Positions 54,264 to 63,650 of a stretch of DNA of 64,000 bases are shown piece by piece. This stretch comes from Maritalea porphyrae. Its GTDB lineage: Bacteria > Pseudomonadota > Alphaproteobacteria > Rhizobiales > Devosiaceae. The stretch spans positions 210,485 to 274,484 of the forward strand of contig NZ_BSNI01000001.1 in assembly GCF_030159895.1 (NCBI RefSeq), in the 5' to 3' direction. The position numbers were made by a program, and so were the translations under genes. Position 1 is the stretch's first letter, and each line of letters opens with the position of its first letter. The notes under the pieces are model-generated. The model saw only the letters and a program-made list of their open reading frames with translations. It did not search any database and was not told where the DNA came from.

Positions 54264-55397
54264 ATGCGCGTTGAAACCTTTTCAAACACAACAGCAGAGC
54301 AGTTGGGACAAAACTGGCAATTTGGTTTTGAGCCAGACTTGATGCTCTATTTCGCAGACCCCGATTTGGCCCAAGATCTACATCGTGCGTTACGGCAGCG
54401 CGCACCAAACGCGACACTCATGGGATGTTCTTCCGGCGGTCAGTTTTCGCGCCAAGCACATGCCAGCGCTAACGCCACATGTGCGGCGGTGAAATTCGAT
54501 AAGACGCGTCTCAAGTCGGTTTGCATCCCTTTCAGCGATTCAACCAACTCACAAACCGCAGGATTAGACATCGCCACAAACTTGATGGCTGACGATCTGG
54601 CCGCAGTATTTGTTCTGAGTGACGGCATGCAGGTCAATGGCACAGAACTTGTCGAAGGCATGGCCACACTCATTCCAAACCACATTCCCGTAGTTGGCGG
54701 ATTGGCAGGCGATGGTGACCAGTTTGTGCGCACCTTTGTTGGGCTGAACGATCAGGTCGGCGAAAAAATGGTGGTTGCGGTTGGCCTATATGGCGATGCG
54801 CTAGATGTCGCACACGGTTGTGAAGGCGGCTGGACACCTTTCGGGCCACGTCGTGTGGTTACACGGGCTGAAGGCAATGTGCTCTATGAATTGGACGGCA
54901 AGCCCGCGCTCGATTTGTACGAACGCTATTTGGGCGACGAAGCGGCTGCACTGCCCGCCTCTGGCCTCTTGTTTCCGCTTTGGGTTCACCCAACGAACGA
55001 AGAAGACCAAGGCGCGGTGCGCACACTTTTGAACATTGATCGAGACGCAAAATCGCTGATTTTCGCTGGCACCATGCAAGAGGGCGCTGTAGCACAATTG
55101 ATGACAGCGACACGCGATGCGCTAATCTATGGTGCTGCGCAGGCTGCAACAGATGCCACGTCCCGAAATAAAAGCGATAGCTTGGGTTTGTTGGTGAGCT
55201 GCATCGGCCGCAAGCTCGTTATGGGCCAGCGCGCCGAAGACGAAATTGAAACCGTTGACGACCATATCGGACAGGATGTGCCCTATATCGGCTTCTACTC
55301 CTATGGCGAAATTTGCCCGCGCTCGAGCGGCACCCACACCATGTTCCACAACCAGACCATGACTATTTCGACATTCTCAGAAAAGGATGTTGCATAA
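54264..55397 (+). CDS. FIST-domain sensory protein
   Basis: A 377-residue FIST protein with N- and C-terminal FIST domains. LMGCSSGGQFS near residue 52 is the FIST_N signature. FVLSDGMQVNGTELVEGMATL and VVGGLAGDGDQFVRTFVG follow, and the C-terminal domain has LYERYLGDEAAALPASGLLFPLW and SYGEICPRSSGTHTMFHNQT. FIST domains are thought to bind small ligands; in Vibrio NosP-type proteins they sense nitric oxide through haem. The stop overlaps the start region of the GGDEF-EAL gene, so the sensor probably controls that enzyme's cyclic-di-GMP output. Confidence 0.88.
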   Translation: MRVETFSNTTAEQLGQNWQFGFEPDLMLYFADPDLAQDLHRALRQRAPNATLMGCSSGGQFSRQAHASANATCAAVKFDKTRLKSVCIPFSDSTNSQTAGLDIATNLMADDLAAVFVLSDGMQVNGTELVEGMATLIPNHIPVVGGLAGDGDQFVRTFVGLNDQVGEKMVVAVGLYGDALDVAHGCEGGWTPFGPRRVVTRAEGNVLYELDGKPALDLYERYLGDEAAALPASGLLFPLWVHPTNEEDQGAVRTLLNIDRDAKSLIFAGTMQEGAVAQLMTATRDALIYGAAQAATDATSRNKSDSLGLLVSCIGRKLVMGQRAEDEIETVDDHIGQDVPYIGFYSYGEICPRSSGTHTMFHNQTMTISTFSEKDVA

Positions 55398-57318
55398 AAT
55401 GCACAGGCTCCTGGTAAGACAAATTGCCTCCGCAAAAGATGATGCAGGCAATATCGACATCGAAAAGCTCGCAAAACTGGTGGACGGCGCATACAAAGAA
55501 ATCGATTTGGACGCGCAGCGCCGCGAACGCGCAACCCGTTTGATGAACGAAGAGCTCGACGAGCTTAACTCTGAATTGCGCAAGACTGTCGAAAAAACCA
55601 AAGAACAAAACACTTGGTTCGAAGCGGCAATCAACGCCATGCACCAAGGGCTTTGTCTATTTGGTGCAAATGATGACCTGCAAGTATTCAACCAACAATA
55701 TTGTGCCATGTTCGGTCTAGCAGAAACGCAAATGTGGCAGGGCATGACACTGCGCGAGCTGCTTGAAACGCGTGCAGACAAAGATCTGTTCTTTGGCGAT
55801 GATTGGGAAGACTTCGTCGCCCATTGCTACAAGCGCGTTTCGACGGACAAATGGTCGAGCGAAATCCATGCGTTCAACAATGGTCAAAGCATAGAAATAA
55901 CAGTCAATCCTTTGCCATCGGGCGGCTACTTGCTGACCTACACAGATGTTACAGACCGTGTTGTTGCTGAAAGCAGAATATTCCAACTCGCGCACCATGA
56001 CAGCCTTACGGACCTTCCCAATCGCGCAAATGTTCGGGCAACGCTCGACGAAGCCATTGAGCGTGCGAAAAACGAGGACTACCAATTCGGCATCATGTAT
56101 CTTGATCTGGACGGGTTTAAAGAAATCAACGACACGCTTGGTCACATTGCTGGCGATGCGGTGCTCAAATGCGTTTCGCGTCGTCTTAAAGACATGATCA
56201 GCGAAGATGTGGTGATCGGCCGTCTCGGTGGCGATGAGTTTTTGATCGTTGTCGATCGACCAACAGATGAAGAAGAACTGTGCGATATGGCGCAGAACAT
56301 CTGCGATATTTTGTGGAAGCAATTGACCATCAATCAGCACGATCTCAACATTGACGCGAGCGTTGGCATCGCCTTGGGTCCAAGCAGCGACTATTGCGCG
56401 GAAACGCTGATGCAGTTTGCAGATTTGGCGCTCTACAGAGCCAAAACCGACAAGAAATCTAAATACCGCATCTTTGAAACCCAAATGGATGTCGAGGTAC
56501 GTGAGCGGCGTCGCGTCGCCACTGATCTCCGCCGGGCAATTAGCCGCACGGAACTCGAGGTGCACTACCAGCCCCAAGTCTCATTCATCAACGGAGAAGT
56601 GCAGGGTTACGAAGCACTCGTGCGCTGGCAACATCCTGAACTGGGTCACATTCCACCGGACCGCTTTATTGCCATCGCTGAGGAAACCGGACAGATTTCA
56701 GAAATTGGCCGCTGGGTACTTGAACGCGCATGCCAAGAGGCAACCACATGGCAGAATGACGAAAAAATTGCCGTAAATGTTTCCTCCCATCAACTGCGCA
56801 GCTTGCGTTTTGTCGACATGGTTGAAACCGCCATCATAAATAGCGGTATTGATCCGCGTCGTTTGGAGCTGGAAATTACTGAGTCAGTTCTGGTTCAGAA
56901 CCCTGAAATGACCATGGAGATCATCCACAATATCAACAAGATGGGTGTTGCTGTGGCACTCGATGATTTTGGCACTGGCTACTCATCATTGTCTTACCTA
57001 GCAAAATACAAGTTCCAAAAAATCAAAATTGATCGCTCTTTTGTCCAAGGTATTGGCGGCAACGCGGAATGCAATGCCATTATCGACAGCATTGTCAGCC
57101 TTGGCCGTTCACTCAATACAATTGTGACCGCAGAAGGCGTGGAAGAGATTTGGCAACTCAGCCAGCTGCAGTCTGCTGGTTGTGACCAAGGGCAAGGTTT
57201 CCTATTTGGAAAGCCTGCGAAAGACGTTGATGAGTTCAACAAAGGCAGTGATCGTCAAATTCAGATGGTACTCAATGCCCAACATTGGAACCGCCGCGAG
57301 ACGCGCTGCTTGTCATAA
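55387..57318 (+). CDS. PAS-GGDEF-EAL cyclic-di-GMP enzyme
   Basis: A 643-residue cytoplasmic signalling protein. A coiled coil at residues 15-75 is followed by a PAS domain (about 75-190; FEAAINAMHQGLCLF). The GGDEF domain (about 200-365) has an intact RLGGDEF near residue 280. The EAL domain (about 380-625) has an intact YEALVRW near residue 408 plus ITESVL and ALDDFGTGYSS. Both diguanylate cyclase and phosphodiesterase activity are therefore possible. The ATG at 55387 overlaps the FIST stop; an ATG at 55399 just after it is the alternative. Partner of the FIST protein. Confidence 0.92.
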   Translation: MLHKMHRLLVRQIASAKDDAGNIDIEKLAKLVDGAYKEIDLDAQRRERATRLMNEELDELNSELRKTVEKTKEQNTWFEAAINAMHQGLCLFGANDDLQVFNQQYCAMFGLAETQMWQGMTLRELLETRADKDLFFGDDWEDFVAHCYKRVSTDKWSSEIHAFNNGQSIEITVNPLPSGGYLLTYTDVTDRVVAESRIFQLAHHDSLTDLPNRANVRATLDEAIERAKNEDYQFGIMYLDLDGFKEINDTLGHIAGDAVLKCVSRRLKDMISEDVVIGRLGGDEFLIVVDRPTDEEELCDMAQNICDILWKQLTINQHDLNIDASVGIALGPSSDYCAETLMQFADLALYRAKTDKKSKYRIFETQMDVEVRERRRVATDLRRAISRTELEVHYQPQVSFINGEVQGYEALVRWQHPELGHIPPDRFIAIAEETGQISEIGRWVLERACQEATTWQNDEKIAVNVSSHQLRSLRFVDMVETAIINSGIDPRRLELEITESVLVQNPEMTMEIIHNINKMGVAVALDDFGTGYSSLSYLAKYKFQKIKIDRSFVQGIGGNAECNAIIDSIVSLGRSLNTIVTAEGVEEIWQLSQLQSAGCDQGQGFLFGKPAKDVDEFNKGSDRQIQMVLNAQHWNRRETRCLS

Positions 57319-57363
57319 CACCGACACTCTTCAAATTGTCATAGCCTACGCGTCACTTTTACA

Positions 57364-57375
57364 CATCAATTGATG
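57364..57375. promoter_or_regulatory. Palindrome CATCAA-TTGATG
   Basis: A perfect 12-bp palindrome, 73 bases upstream of the ATG of the small membrane-protein gene and near the longer inverted repeat at 57408. Confidence 0.35.
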
Positions 57376-57407
57376 CATGTGAAATATTGCTTATACATTG
57401 CCACACA

Positions 57408-57438
57408 CCATAAGATGCATTCACAATACATCTTATGG
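57408..57438. promoter_or_regulatory. 10-bp inverted repeat upstream of small membrane protein
   Basis: CCATAAGATG and CATCTTATGG are perfect inverse copies with an 11-base spacer; the second arm ends 10 bases before the ATG at 57448 and adjoins its GGAG ribosome site. It could be an operator or a ribosome-site hairpin. Confidence 0.5.
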
Positions 57439-57447
57439 AGCAGCGAT

Positions 57448-57876
57448 ATGCAACTCAAAGCCAAACAGGTTCAATCAGAGCTTGAGCAGATAACCACTCA
57501 CCTCCTCAGCCAAGCGGATGAGCCTGAAACACAACTGCACATTGGTGTGTATGGCATCGTCGCTGGAAGTTATCTCGCAATGCTGTGCATCTTCTGGTGG
57601 GTCTTTAGCGGCTCCAGCCAAACCGTTTTTATGATTGTGATCTGCGCCGTCTATTTCGTCATGTATTTTGGCACACCTTACATGCTCACACGCCTGCCCA
57701 AACCTGATCCTCTTTCGGGCCAACACAAAACGCGATGGGCAACATTTCTACGCCAGCCATTTGCCACCAATACCGGCCTAATCTCAGGAAGAGAGGCAGC
57801 TCTTCAGGTTTGCCTAATCCCGATCTGCCTTGTGTTCGCAACACTAGTAATCGGCATTATTATTCAAACCGGATGA
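57448..57876 (+). CDS. Small membrane protein of unknown function
   Basis: A 142-residue protein that I do not recognise. An N-terminal helical amphipathic part (VQSELEQITTHLLSQ) is followed by three predicted membrane segments (GIVAGSYLAMLCIFWWVF, TVFMIVICAVYFVMYFG and a C-terminal LIPICLVFATLVIGIII). The ATG at 57448 is supported by GGAG upstream. It is transcribed alone. The inverted repeat directly upstream suggests specific control. Confidence 0.6.
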   Translation: MQLKAKQVQSELEQITTHLLSQADEPETQLHIGVYGIVAGSYLAMLCIFWWVFSGSSQTVFMIVICAVYFVMYFGTPYMLTRLPKPDPLSGQHKTRWATFLRQPFATNTGLISGREAALQVCLIPICLVFATLVIGIIIQTG

Positions 57877-58069
57877 AATCAAAGTTGATAAATAGCAAGT
57901 AAAACGATTGAATACTGTGAACAGACAAATATTAGAAGGTGGGAATGGTGAGATTTTACCATTCGGTAAATCGATATAGCCGAATTGTACATCAACAATC
58001 GTCAGATCAACTGATATATTCACCCAAATCGCATGATTGGTTTAGGGTTTTTTAAAACATCGCATAGTA

Positions 58070-58103
58070 TTTTCCCCCACGCACAAGATCTGTCGGGGGA
58101 AAA
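58070..58103. promoter_or_regulatory. TTTTCCCCC...GGGGGAAAA inverted repeat
   Basis: A perfect 9-bp dyad with a 16-base loop, ending 13 bases before the ATG at 58117. As a 5'-UTR hairpin it would be very stable and close to the start. It also argues that the following gene begins at 58117 rather than at 58033. Confidence 0.5.
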
Positions 58104-58116
58104 TGGGGCAGAAACT

Positions 58117-58560
58117 ATGTTTGCAGCGATGAAGAAAAACTTTCTCGATCACCTTATTCCTGAAGCATTTCGGACGCCGAATTGCTTTGCGCTCACAACG
58201 CGCGATAAGGATGGTAAAAAGCTTAAAAAGCCAATACCGCTTACACGTCAAGAAACGCTCGCGCGCCTATCAGAAATCAACACCAATATCGGCAAAATGC
58301 GCCAAATTGCGCACAAAGCCACAATTGAAGCCAAAACCGTCACGCCAGATAGCGATGATGCGCGCCTGTTGGCAAAGAAATGCACAGTTGCGCTTGAGCA
58401 CTGCGCAAAAATCAGCGTGCAAAATGATTTCTTTTACGGCTCAATTCATTCAAGCGAAGACCCATATATGATGGACCGCAAGCATACCCGATATGCCGCT
58501 CAATTGGACGAGATTGCCTTGGCCCTCTCTTCGATTCTCAAAACGCTCTGCAAAGACTAA
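58117..58560 (+). CDS. Hypothetical protein
   Basis: A 147-residue, soluble, largely helical protein that I do not recognise. It has a basic middle (RDKDGKKLKKPIPLTRQE) and a helical body (ARLSEINTNIGKMRQIAHKA and LDEIALALSSILKTLC). There is no signal or membrane segment. The start is uncertain: an in-frame ATG at 58033 would add 28 residues but would run through the perfect inverted repeat at 58070-58103. Confidence 0.5.
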   Translation: MFAAMKKNFLDHLIPEAFRTPNCFALTTRDKDGKKLKKPIPLTRQETLARLSEINTNIGKMRQIAHKATIEAKTVTPDSDDARLLAKKCTVALEHCAKISVQNDFFYGSIHSSEDPYMMDRKHTRYAAQLDEIALALSSILKTLCKD

Positions 58561-58618
58561 ACACCTTCGCAAACCAATTTTGCTTGCTCCAATAGTTCAC
58601 GCTTCCTACTATCTTGGC

Positions 58619-59149
58619 ATGGCGGATTCTGAACAATCAATAAACAGCAAACAATATGGCTTTGAGACAAGCCGCTTGCGCTTGCGCCCATTTGCGGCTG
58701 CAGACGTGACGCGTATCGTCGAGATTTTCGCCGACAGCCGTGTTTCTAAATGGGTTGATGACGGCACCCCAATATCCGAAGAACAAGCCAAGCGCTGGAT
58801 CGCAGCATCCTACGCATCAGTTGTCAAAAACGGATCAAGCGCTGGTGCAATTATTGAACAGTCGACCGGCCGCATGATCGGCTGGGGCGGCATCGTCCAT
58901 CCCGAAGGCACTTCACCCGAAATTATCTATGGCTTTGAGTTTGCCGCATGGGGCAAAGGCTATGGCAAAGAGATCGCTCAAGCCATAGTGCGGGATGGGA
59001 ATGAGCGCTGCCGCTTCTCGCGCCTGCGCGCCACTGTTGACCCAGAGAACGCCGCGTCCATCAAAATCCTCAAAGGCCTAGGCTTTGCGCTCATTTCAAG
59101 CGGGCTGGATGAAAATGGCTTGCCAACAGATGTATATCGTTTGGGGTAA
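58619..59149 (+). CDS. GNAT-family N-acetyltransferase
   Basis: A 176-residue RimJ/RimL-type acetyltransferase. The N-terminal FETSRLRLRPFAAADVTRIVEIFAD is typical, followed by AIIEQSTGRMIGWGGI and the acetyl-CoA loop FAAWGKGYGKEIAQAIV (Gly-x-Gly-x-Gly form). VDPENAASIKILKGLGF is the C-terminal signature. It transfers acetyl to an amino group, either a protein N-terminus or a small molecule. The ATG at 58619 is chosen because family sequence begins right after it. Confidence 0.87.
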   Translation: MADSEQSINSKQYGFETSRLRLRPFAAADVTRIVEIFADSRVSKWVDDGTPISEEQAKRWIAASYASVVKNGSSAGAIIEQSTGRMIGWGGIVHPEGTSPEIIYGFEFAAWGKGYGKEIAQAIVRDGNERCRFSRLRATVDPENAASIKILKGLGFALISSGLDENGLPTDVYRLG

Positions 59150-59151
59150 GT

Positions 59152-59225
59152 TGGAGCGGGTGAAGGGAATCGAACCCTCGTCGTCAGCTTGGGAAGCTGC
59201 TGCTCTACCATTGAGCTACACCCGC
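59152..59225 (-). tRNA. tRNA-Gly (CCC)
   Basis: A 74-base cloverleaf on the minus strand with the acceptor stem GCGGGTG/CACCCGC, the anticodon loop TTCCCAA (anticodon CCC), the T-loop GGGTTCGATTCCC and an encoded CCA after discriminator T. The outer pair of the anticodon stem (G27-A43) is a mismatch. Confidence 0.92.
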
Positions 59226-59391
59226 ACAGAGCGCTTCACCTTTGCAGCGCCACATGATTTCCGTCAAGGATTGACTGCGACTTTTGGGTTAAATGCATTT
59301 TGCGCATGAACAAATGCGCATCTTTCGTTGGAATCGCGCCAATCGATCTGATAAACTATTTGAAGTTTAAAATAACCCATAGGTACGACCC

Positions 59392-60615
59392 GTGACAACT
59401 GAGCGCCCGAGCATTCGCGATAAAGACCGCCCTGACCTTGGGGCATTCACTTGGCAAGATCCATTCCGCATGGATGATCAGCTAACCGAAGAAGAGCGCA
59501 TGGTGCAAGAAACCGCACGCGCCTTCGCTGATGAAAAGCTGCGCCCGCGCGTTCGCGAAGCCTACAATGACGAAACAACTGACCCTGCCCTGTTCAAAGA
59601 AATGGGCGATATGGGCTTGCTGGGTTCAACCATCCCGGAAGAATATGGCGGCGTTGACATGGGCTATGTGGCTTACGGTCTGATCGCCCGCGAAGTTGAG
59701 CGCGTCGATAGCGGCTATCGCTCCATGATGTCAGTGCAATCATCATTGGTGATCTACCCAATCTATGCCTATGGCTCAGAAGAGCAGCGTCAGAAATATC
59801 TGCCCGGGCTAATTGCTGGCGACTTGATCGGCTGCTTTGGCCTTACCGAGCCAGATGCTGGCTCTGATCCAGGCGGCATGCTGACCCGCGCCACAAAAAC
59901 CGACAATGGCTATGTGCTGAACGGCACCAAGATGTGGATTTCCAACAGCCCGATTGCTGATGTGTTTGTGGTCTGGGCCAAGTCAGATGCCCATGGCGGC
60001 AAAATCCGCGGTTTTGTCCTTGAAAAAGGCATGAAAGGCCTTTCCGCACCAAAGATCGGCGGCAAGCTTTCGCTTCGCGCGTCTATCACTGGTGAAATCG
60101 TCATGGAAAATGTGGAAGTGGGCGAAGATGCTTTGCTGCCGCATGTTGAAGGGCTCAAAGGTCCATTTGGTTGCTTGAACCGCGCCCGCTACGGCATTTC
60201 ATGGGGCGCCATGGGCGCTGCTGAAGCGTGCTGGCACGCCGCCAACAAGTACGGCATGGAGCGCAAGCAGTTCGGCAAGCCATTGGCACAAATGCAATTA
60301 TTCCAATTCAAGCTCGCCAACATGATGACTGACATCACTCTTGGCCTACAAGGCTCATTGCGCGTTGGTCGTTTAATGAACGAAGCCAACGCCGCGCCAG
60401 AAATGATCTCGCTCGTGAAGCGCAACAACTGCGTCAAAGCGTTGGACATTGCCCGCATGGCCCGTGACATGCACGGCGGCAACGGCATTTCGGATGAATT
60501 TGACGTGATCCGTCACATGATCAACCTTGAAACCGTGAACACTTACGAAGGCACTGCCGATGTGCATGCGCTTATTCTTGGTCGTTCACAAACTGGATTA
60601 CAGGCGTTCTTTTGA
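59392..60615 (+). CDS. gcdH: Glutaryl-CoA dehydrogenase
   Basis: A 407-residue flavoprotein that oxidises and decarboxylates glutaryl-CoA to crotonyl-CoA, passing electrons to ETF. The GCDH-type N-terminus ([24 protein letters not shown]) is present. [19 protein letters not shown] and [19 protein letters not shown] are FAD/substrate motifs, here with the GCDH-specific [23 protein letters not shown] carries the catalytic Glu near residue 388. The start is GTG. It serves lysine, tryptophan or pimeloyl-CoA-type degradation. It is followed by a CoA-transferase gene with a one-base overlap. Confidence 0.92.
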   Translation: MTTERPSIRDKDRPDLGAFTWQDPFRMDDQLTEEERMVQETARAFADEKLRPRVREAYNDETTDPALFKEMGDMGLLGSTIPEEYGGVDMGYVAYGLIAREVERVDSGYRSMMSVQSSLVIYPIYAYGSEEQRQKYLPGLIAGDLIGCFGLTEPDAGSDPGGMLTRATKTDNGYVLNGTKMWISNSPIADVFVVWAKSDAHGGKIRGFVLEKGMKGLSAPKIGGKLSLRASITGEIVMENVEVGEDALLPHVEGLKGPFGCLNRARYGISWGAMGAAEACWHAANKYGMERKQFGKPLAQMQLFQFKLANMMTDITLGLQGSLRVGRLMNEANAAPEMISLVKRNNCVKALDIARMARDMHGGNGISDEFDVIRHMINLETVNTYEGTADVHALILGRSQTGLQAFF

Positions 60616-61766
60616 TGTCCAACAAGCCACTTGAAGGCATAAAAGTTCTTGAACTTGCACGGGTTTTGGCTGGCCCTTGGGTCGGCCAAACCTTTGCGGA
60701 TTTGGGCGCAGACGTGATCAAAGTCGAAAGCCCAAAGGGTGATGACACCCGCACGTGGGGACCTCCTTTCGTTGAGCGTAAAGATGATCGGTCAGCCGCT
60801 TATTTCCACAGCTGCAACCGAGGCAAGCGCTCAATTGCATTGGATTTCAAGAACCCTGATGACATCGAAATTGTACTCGACCTGGTCAGGCAATCAGATG
60901 TGTTGGTGGAAAACTTCAAGCTTGGCGGCCTCAAGAAATATGGCCTTGATTACGACACGCTGAAAGAAATCAACCCGCGCCTAATCTATTGCTCGATCAC
61001 TGGCTTTGGCCAAACTGGTCCCTACGCCCCGCAACCAGGTTACGACTTCATCGTCCAAGGCATGTCCGGCATGATGTCGATCACTGGAGAACCGGGACGC
61101 GAGCCGCAAAAAATCGGCACCGCTTTGGCGGATATTATGACAGGGCTTTACGCCACCATCGGCATCCAAGCCGCATTGTGGCAGCGCGAACGCACTGGGA
61201 TTGGCCAGCAAGTGGATATGGCATTGCTTGATTCAATGGTGGGCGTTCTCGCCAACCAAGCCATGAATTATCTCACCTCTGGTGTCGCGCCGCAGCGCAT
61301 GGGCAATGCCCATCCCAATATTGTGCCCTACCAAGTGCTTGAAGTGAAAAATGGACATATCATTTTGGCCGTTGGCAATGACGGGCAATTCCAGCGTCTG
61401 TGCCACTTGCTAGAGCTTGACGATTTGGCGACCGACGAAGCTTACGCGACCAATTCCGCCCGACAAAACCACCGCGAAGCATTGACCAAAATCTTGGCCG
61501 AGGCTTTTGCAAAATGGGACAAGTGGGAGCTTTTGGACGCGCTGCACAGTTGCAACGTGCCAGCCGGACCAATCAACAATATCGATGAGGTCTTTGCAGA
61601 CCCACAAGTGATTGCGCGCAACATGCAACTAGACCTTGATGGCGTGCCCGGCGTGCGCACCCCCATCACATTTTCCGATGCTGAACTGACCCTTGATAAA
61701 GCTTCCCCAAAAGTCGATCAGCACCGCGCTGAGATTTTGGCCGAATTGCAAAAGAATAAAGAATAG
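60615..61766 (+). CDS. CaiB/BaiF-family CoA-transferase
   Basis: A 383-residue family III CoA-transferase. It has LEGIKVLELARVLAGPWVGQTFADLGADVIKVE at the N-terminus and NRGKRSIALDFKNP. The catalytic Asp lies near residue 172 in TALADIMTGLYA. GQQVDMALLDSMVG and ANAHPNIVPYQ-type segments follow. Directly after gcdH it probably makes glutaryl-CoA from glutarate with succinyl-CoA as donor, like mammalian SUGCT. This is inferred from the pair. The ATG at 60615 shares a base with the gcdH stop (TGATG); a TTG one codon earlier is possible. Confidence 0.87.
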   Translation: MSNKPLEGIKVLELARVLAGPWVGQTFADLGADVIKVESPKGDDTRTWGPPFVERKDDRSAAYFHSCNRGKRSIALDFKNPDDIEIVLDLVRQSDVLVENFKLGGLKKYGLDYDTLKEINPRLIYCSITGFGQTGPYAPQPGYDFIVQGMSGMMSITGEPGREPQKIGTALADIMTGLYATIGIQAALWQRERTGIGQQVDMALLDSMVGVLANQAMNYLTSGVAPQRMGNAHPNIVPYQVLEVKNGHIILAVGNDGQFQRLCHLLELDDLATDEAYATNSARQNHREALTKILAEAFAKWDKWELLDALHSCNVPAGPINNIDEVFADPQVIARNMQLDLDGVPGVRTPITFSDAELTLDKASPKVDQHRAEILAELQKNKE

Positions 61767-61778
61767 GACCATTTTGAA

Positions 61779-63422
61779 ATGGCGAAGATGACCGGCGGCG
61801 AAATTCTGGTGAAATGCCTAGAGGCCCAACGCGTTGACCGCGTGTTCTGCGTGCCCGGCGAAAGTTATTTGGCTGTTCTGGATGGCCTAGTGGATAGCAA
61901 TATCAATGTGGTCACCTCTCGTCACGAAGGTGGTGCCGCCATCATGGCAGAAGCAGACGGCAAAATGCTTGGCCGCCCGGGCATTTGCATGGTTACCCGC
62001 GGTCCCGGTGCCACCAATGCCGCCGCTGGCGTGCATGTGGCCAAGCAAGATTCCACCCCAATGGTCCTGTTCGTTGGTCAAATTGGCCGCGAAATGAAGG
62101 GCCGGGAATCCTTCCAAGAAGTTGATTATCGCCAGACATTTGGCGACCTTGCCAAATGGGTTGAAGAGATCGACGACGCGTCCCGAATTCCAGAAATTAT
62201 TGCCCACGCATACCACATCGCGATGAGCGGTCGCCCCGGACCTGTGGTTCTAGCGCTGCCTGAAGATATGCTGCGCGATACGGTAGACGTTGATCCTTGC
62301 ACCTTTATCGAAGTCGCAGAACCCGCCCCAACCAGAAAAGCCGCATCTCAGTTTGCCGAGCTTTTGGCCAACGCCAAAGACCCGATTGTCATCGCCGGTG
62401 GCTCACGCTGGGACGAAACCTCCGTTGCCCAACTGCGCGCCTTTAGTGAAAAACACAGCCTACCTGTTGGTTGCTCCTTCCGTCGTCAGCAACTGTTTGA
62501 TCACAGCCACAAAAACTATGCAGGTGACGTGGGGCTGGGCATCAACCCAGCGCTGAATGAGCGGATCGCCAAGTCCGATTGCGTGATTTTGCTCGGCGCA
62601 CGTTTTTCTGAAAACCCAAGCCAGAACTTCTCGCTTCTGGACATGCCAAATCCGGGCAAAACCTTGATCCACATTCACCCCGGCGCAGAAGAATTAGGGC
62701 GCATCTACACGCCCACTTTGGCCATCAACGCCACACCGGGCGCTTTCTTTGACGCAATTGAAACCATCCCCGCCCGCGCCGACACAGGTGCTGCCGAAGC
62801 AGCGAACGCTGCCTACCATGCATGGACCGACAATTTACCGGCGACGCCAGGCGATGTGCAAATGGGCGAGATCATGGCGCACCTGCGCGAAACGCTAGAC
62901 GACGATGCGATCCTCACCAATGGCGCGGGTAACTATGCGATTTGGCTACACCGCTTCTGGCGCTTTAAGAAATATGGCACACAACTCGCGCCAACTTCAG
63001 GCTCAATGGGTTATGGCCTACCTGCTGCCATCGCGGGCAAACTCCGCCACCCGGAAAAGGACGTGATCTGCTTTGCAGGTGATGGCTGTTTCCAAATGAC
63101 AAGCAATGAGTTTGGCGCAGCATTGCAATCGGGCGCAAACATCATCACGCTTGTAATCGACAATGGCATTTACGGCACCATCCGCATGCACCAAGAGAAG
63201 CACTACCCGCATCGTATTTCGGCCACCGACTTGGTGAACCCAGATTTCGCTGCCCTCGCCCGCGCCTATGGCGGACATGGCGAAACGGTAGAGAAGACCG
63301 AAGAGTTTGCACCTGCATTTGATCGCGCTCGCGCTGCTGGCAAACCGTCAATTATTCACATCAAAATCGATCCCGAGGCAATTTCACCAACCACCACGAT
63401 CAGCAAATTGCGTGGCGCTTAG
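61779..63422 (+). CDS. ThDP-dependent enzyme, acetolactate-synthase-like
   Basis: A 547-residue thiamine diphosphate enzyme. The N-terminal Pyr domain has the activating Glu in VTSRHEGGAAIMAEADG near residue 50. The middle domain (about 185-330) and the C-terminal PP domain follow. The PP domain has the ThDP motif GDGCFQMTSNEFGAALQSGANIITLVIDN near 435-465. It resembles acetolactate synthase large subunits, but no small subunit gene is adjacent and it sits with gcdH and a CoA-transferase. It is therefore probably a catabolic paralogue that decarboxylates a 2-oxo acid. The substrate cannot be told. Confidence 0.8.
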   Translation: MAKMTGGEILVKCLEAQRVDRVFCVPGESYLAVLDGLVDSNINVVTSRHEGGAAIMAEADGKMLGRPGICMVTRGPGATNAAAGVHVAKQDSTPMVLFVGQIGREMKGRESFQEVDYRQTFGDLAKWVEEIDDASRIPEIIAHAYHIAMSGRPGPVVLALPEDMLRDTVDVDPCTFIEVAEPAPTRKAASQFAELLANAKDPIVIAGGSRWDETSVAQLRAFSEKHSLPVGCSFRRQQLFDHSHKNYAGDVGLGINPALNERIAKSDCVILLGARFSENPSQNFSLLDMPNPGKTLIHIHPGAEELGRIYTPTLAINATPGAFFDAIETIPARADTGAAEAANAAYHAWTDNLPATPGDVQMGEIMAHLRETLDDDAILTNGAGNYAIWLHRFWRFKKYGTQLAPTSGSMGYGLPAAIAGKLRHPEKDVICFAGDGCFQMTSNEFGAALQSGANIITLVIDNGIYGTIRMHQEKHYPHRISATDLVNPDFAALARAYGGHGETVEKTEEFAPAFDRARAAGKPSIIHIKIDPEAISPTTTISKLRGA

Positions 63423-63558
63423 GCGCCAGCAACCACTGTTGATGAGATAAATTCGCCAAAACTTATCCCCGCCCTTTCTGAGCGCGCTAAACTGTGTGCA
63501 GCTTTCTTGAAGACCTTGCGGACAACGGACGCGTTGTTGGGGTCGTGAAGAACTCTTC

Positions 63559-63650
63559 TTCGCTCACGGTGCACACCGTGATTTTCATGACGGGCTACAC
63601 ACAAGTGTGTCCGCCCTATGTAAATCACTGCACCTGCGCGGACGCGGCGG
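63559..63650. repeat. Structured repeat, copy A
   Basis: It begins TTCGCTCACGG and ends in CTGCGCGG plus GCGG. The outer arms are GGTGCA and GTGATTT against AAATCAC and TGCACC (one 4-base bulge). The inner hairpin is GGGC-ACACAC against GTGTGT-GCCC (63592-63616). It shares its block order with copy B at 63920. Confidence 0.6.

Noticed and set aside
60615..63422. Formyl-CoA transferase / oxalyl-CoA decarboxylase pair
   Set aside because: The CaiB-plus-ThDP combination is suggestive, but the ThDP enzyme looks acetolactate-synthase-like and the unit begins with gcdH, which fits glutarate metabolism better.
61779..63422. Acetolactate synthase large subunit (ilvB/ilvI)
   Set aside because: No ilvN/ilvH regulatory subunit follows, and the neighbours are catabolic CoA genes, so a biosynthetic role is not supported.
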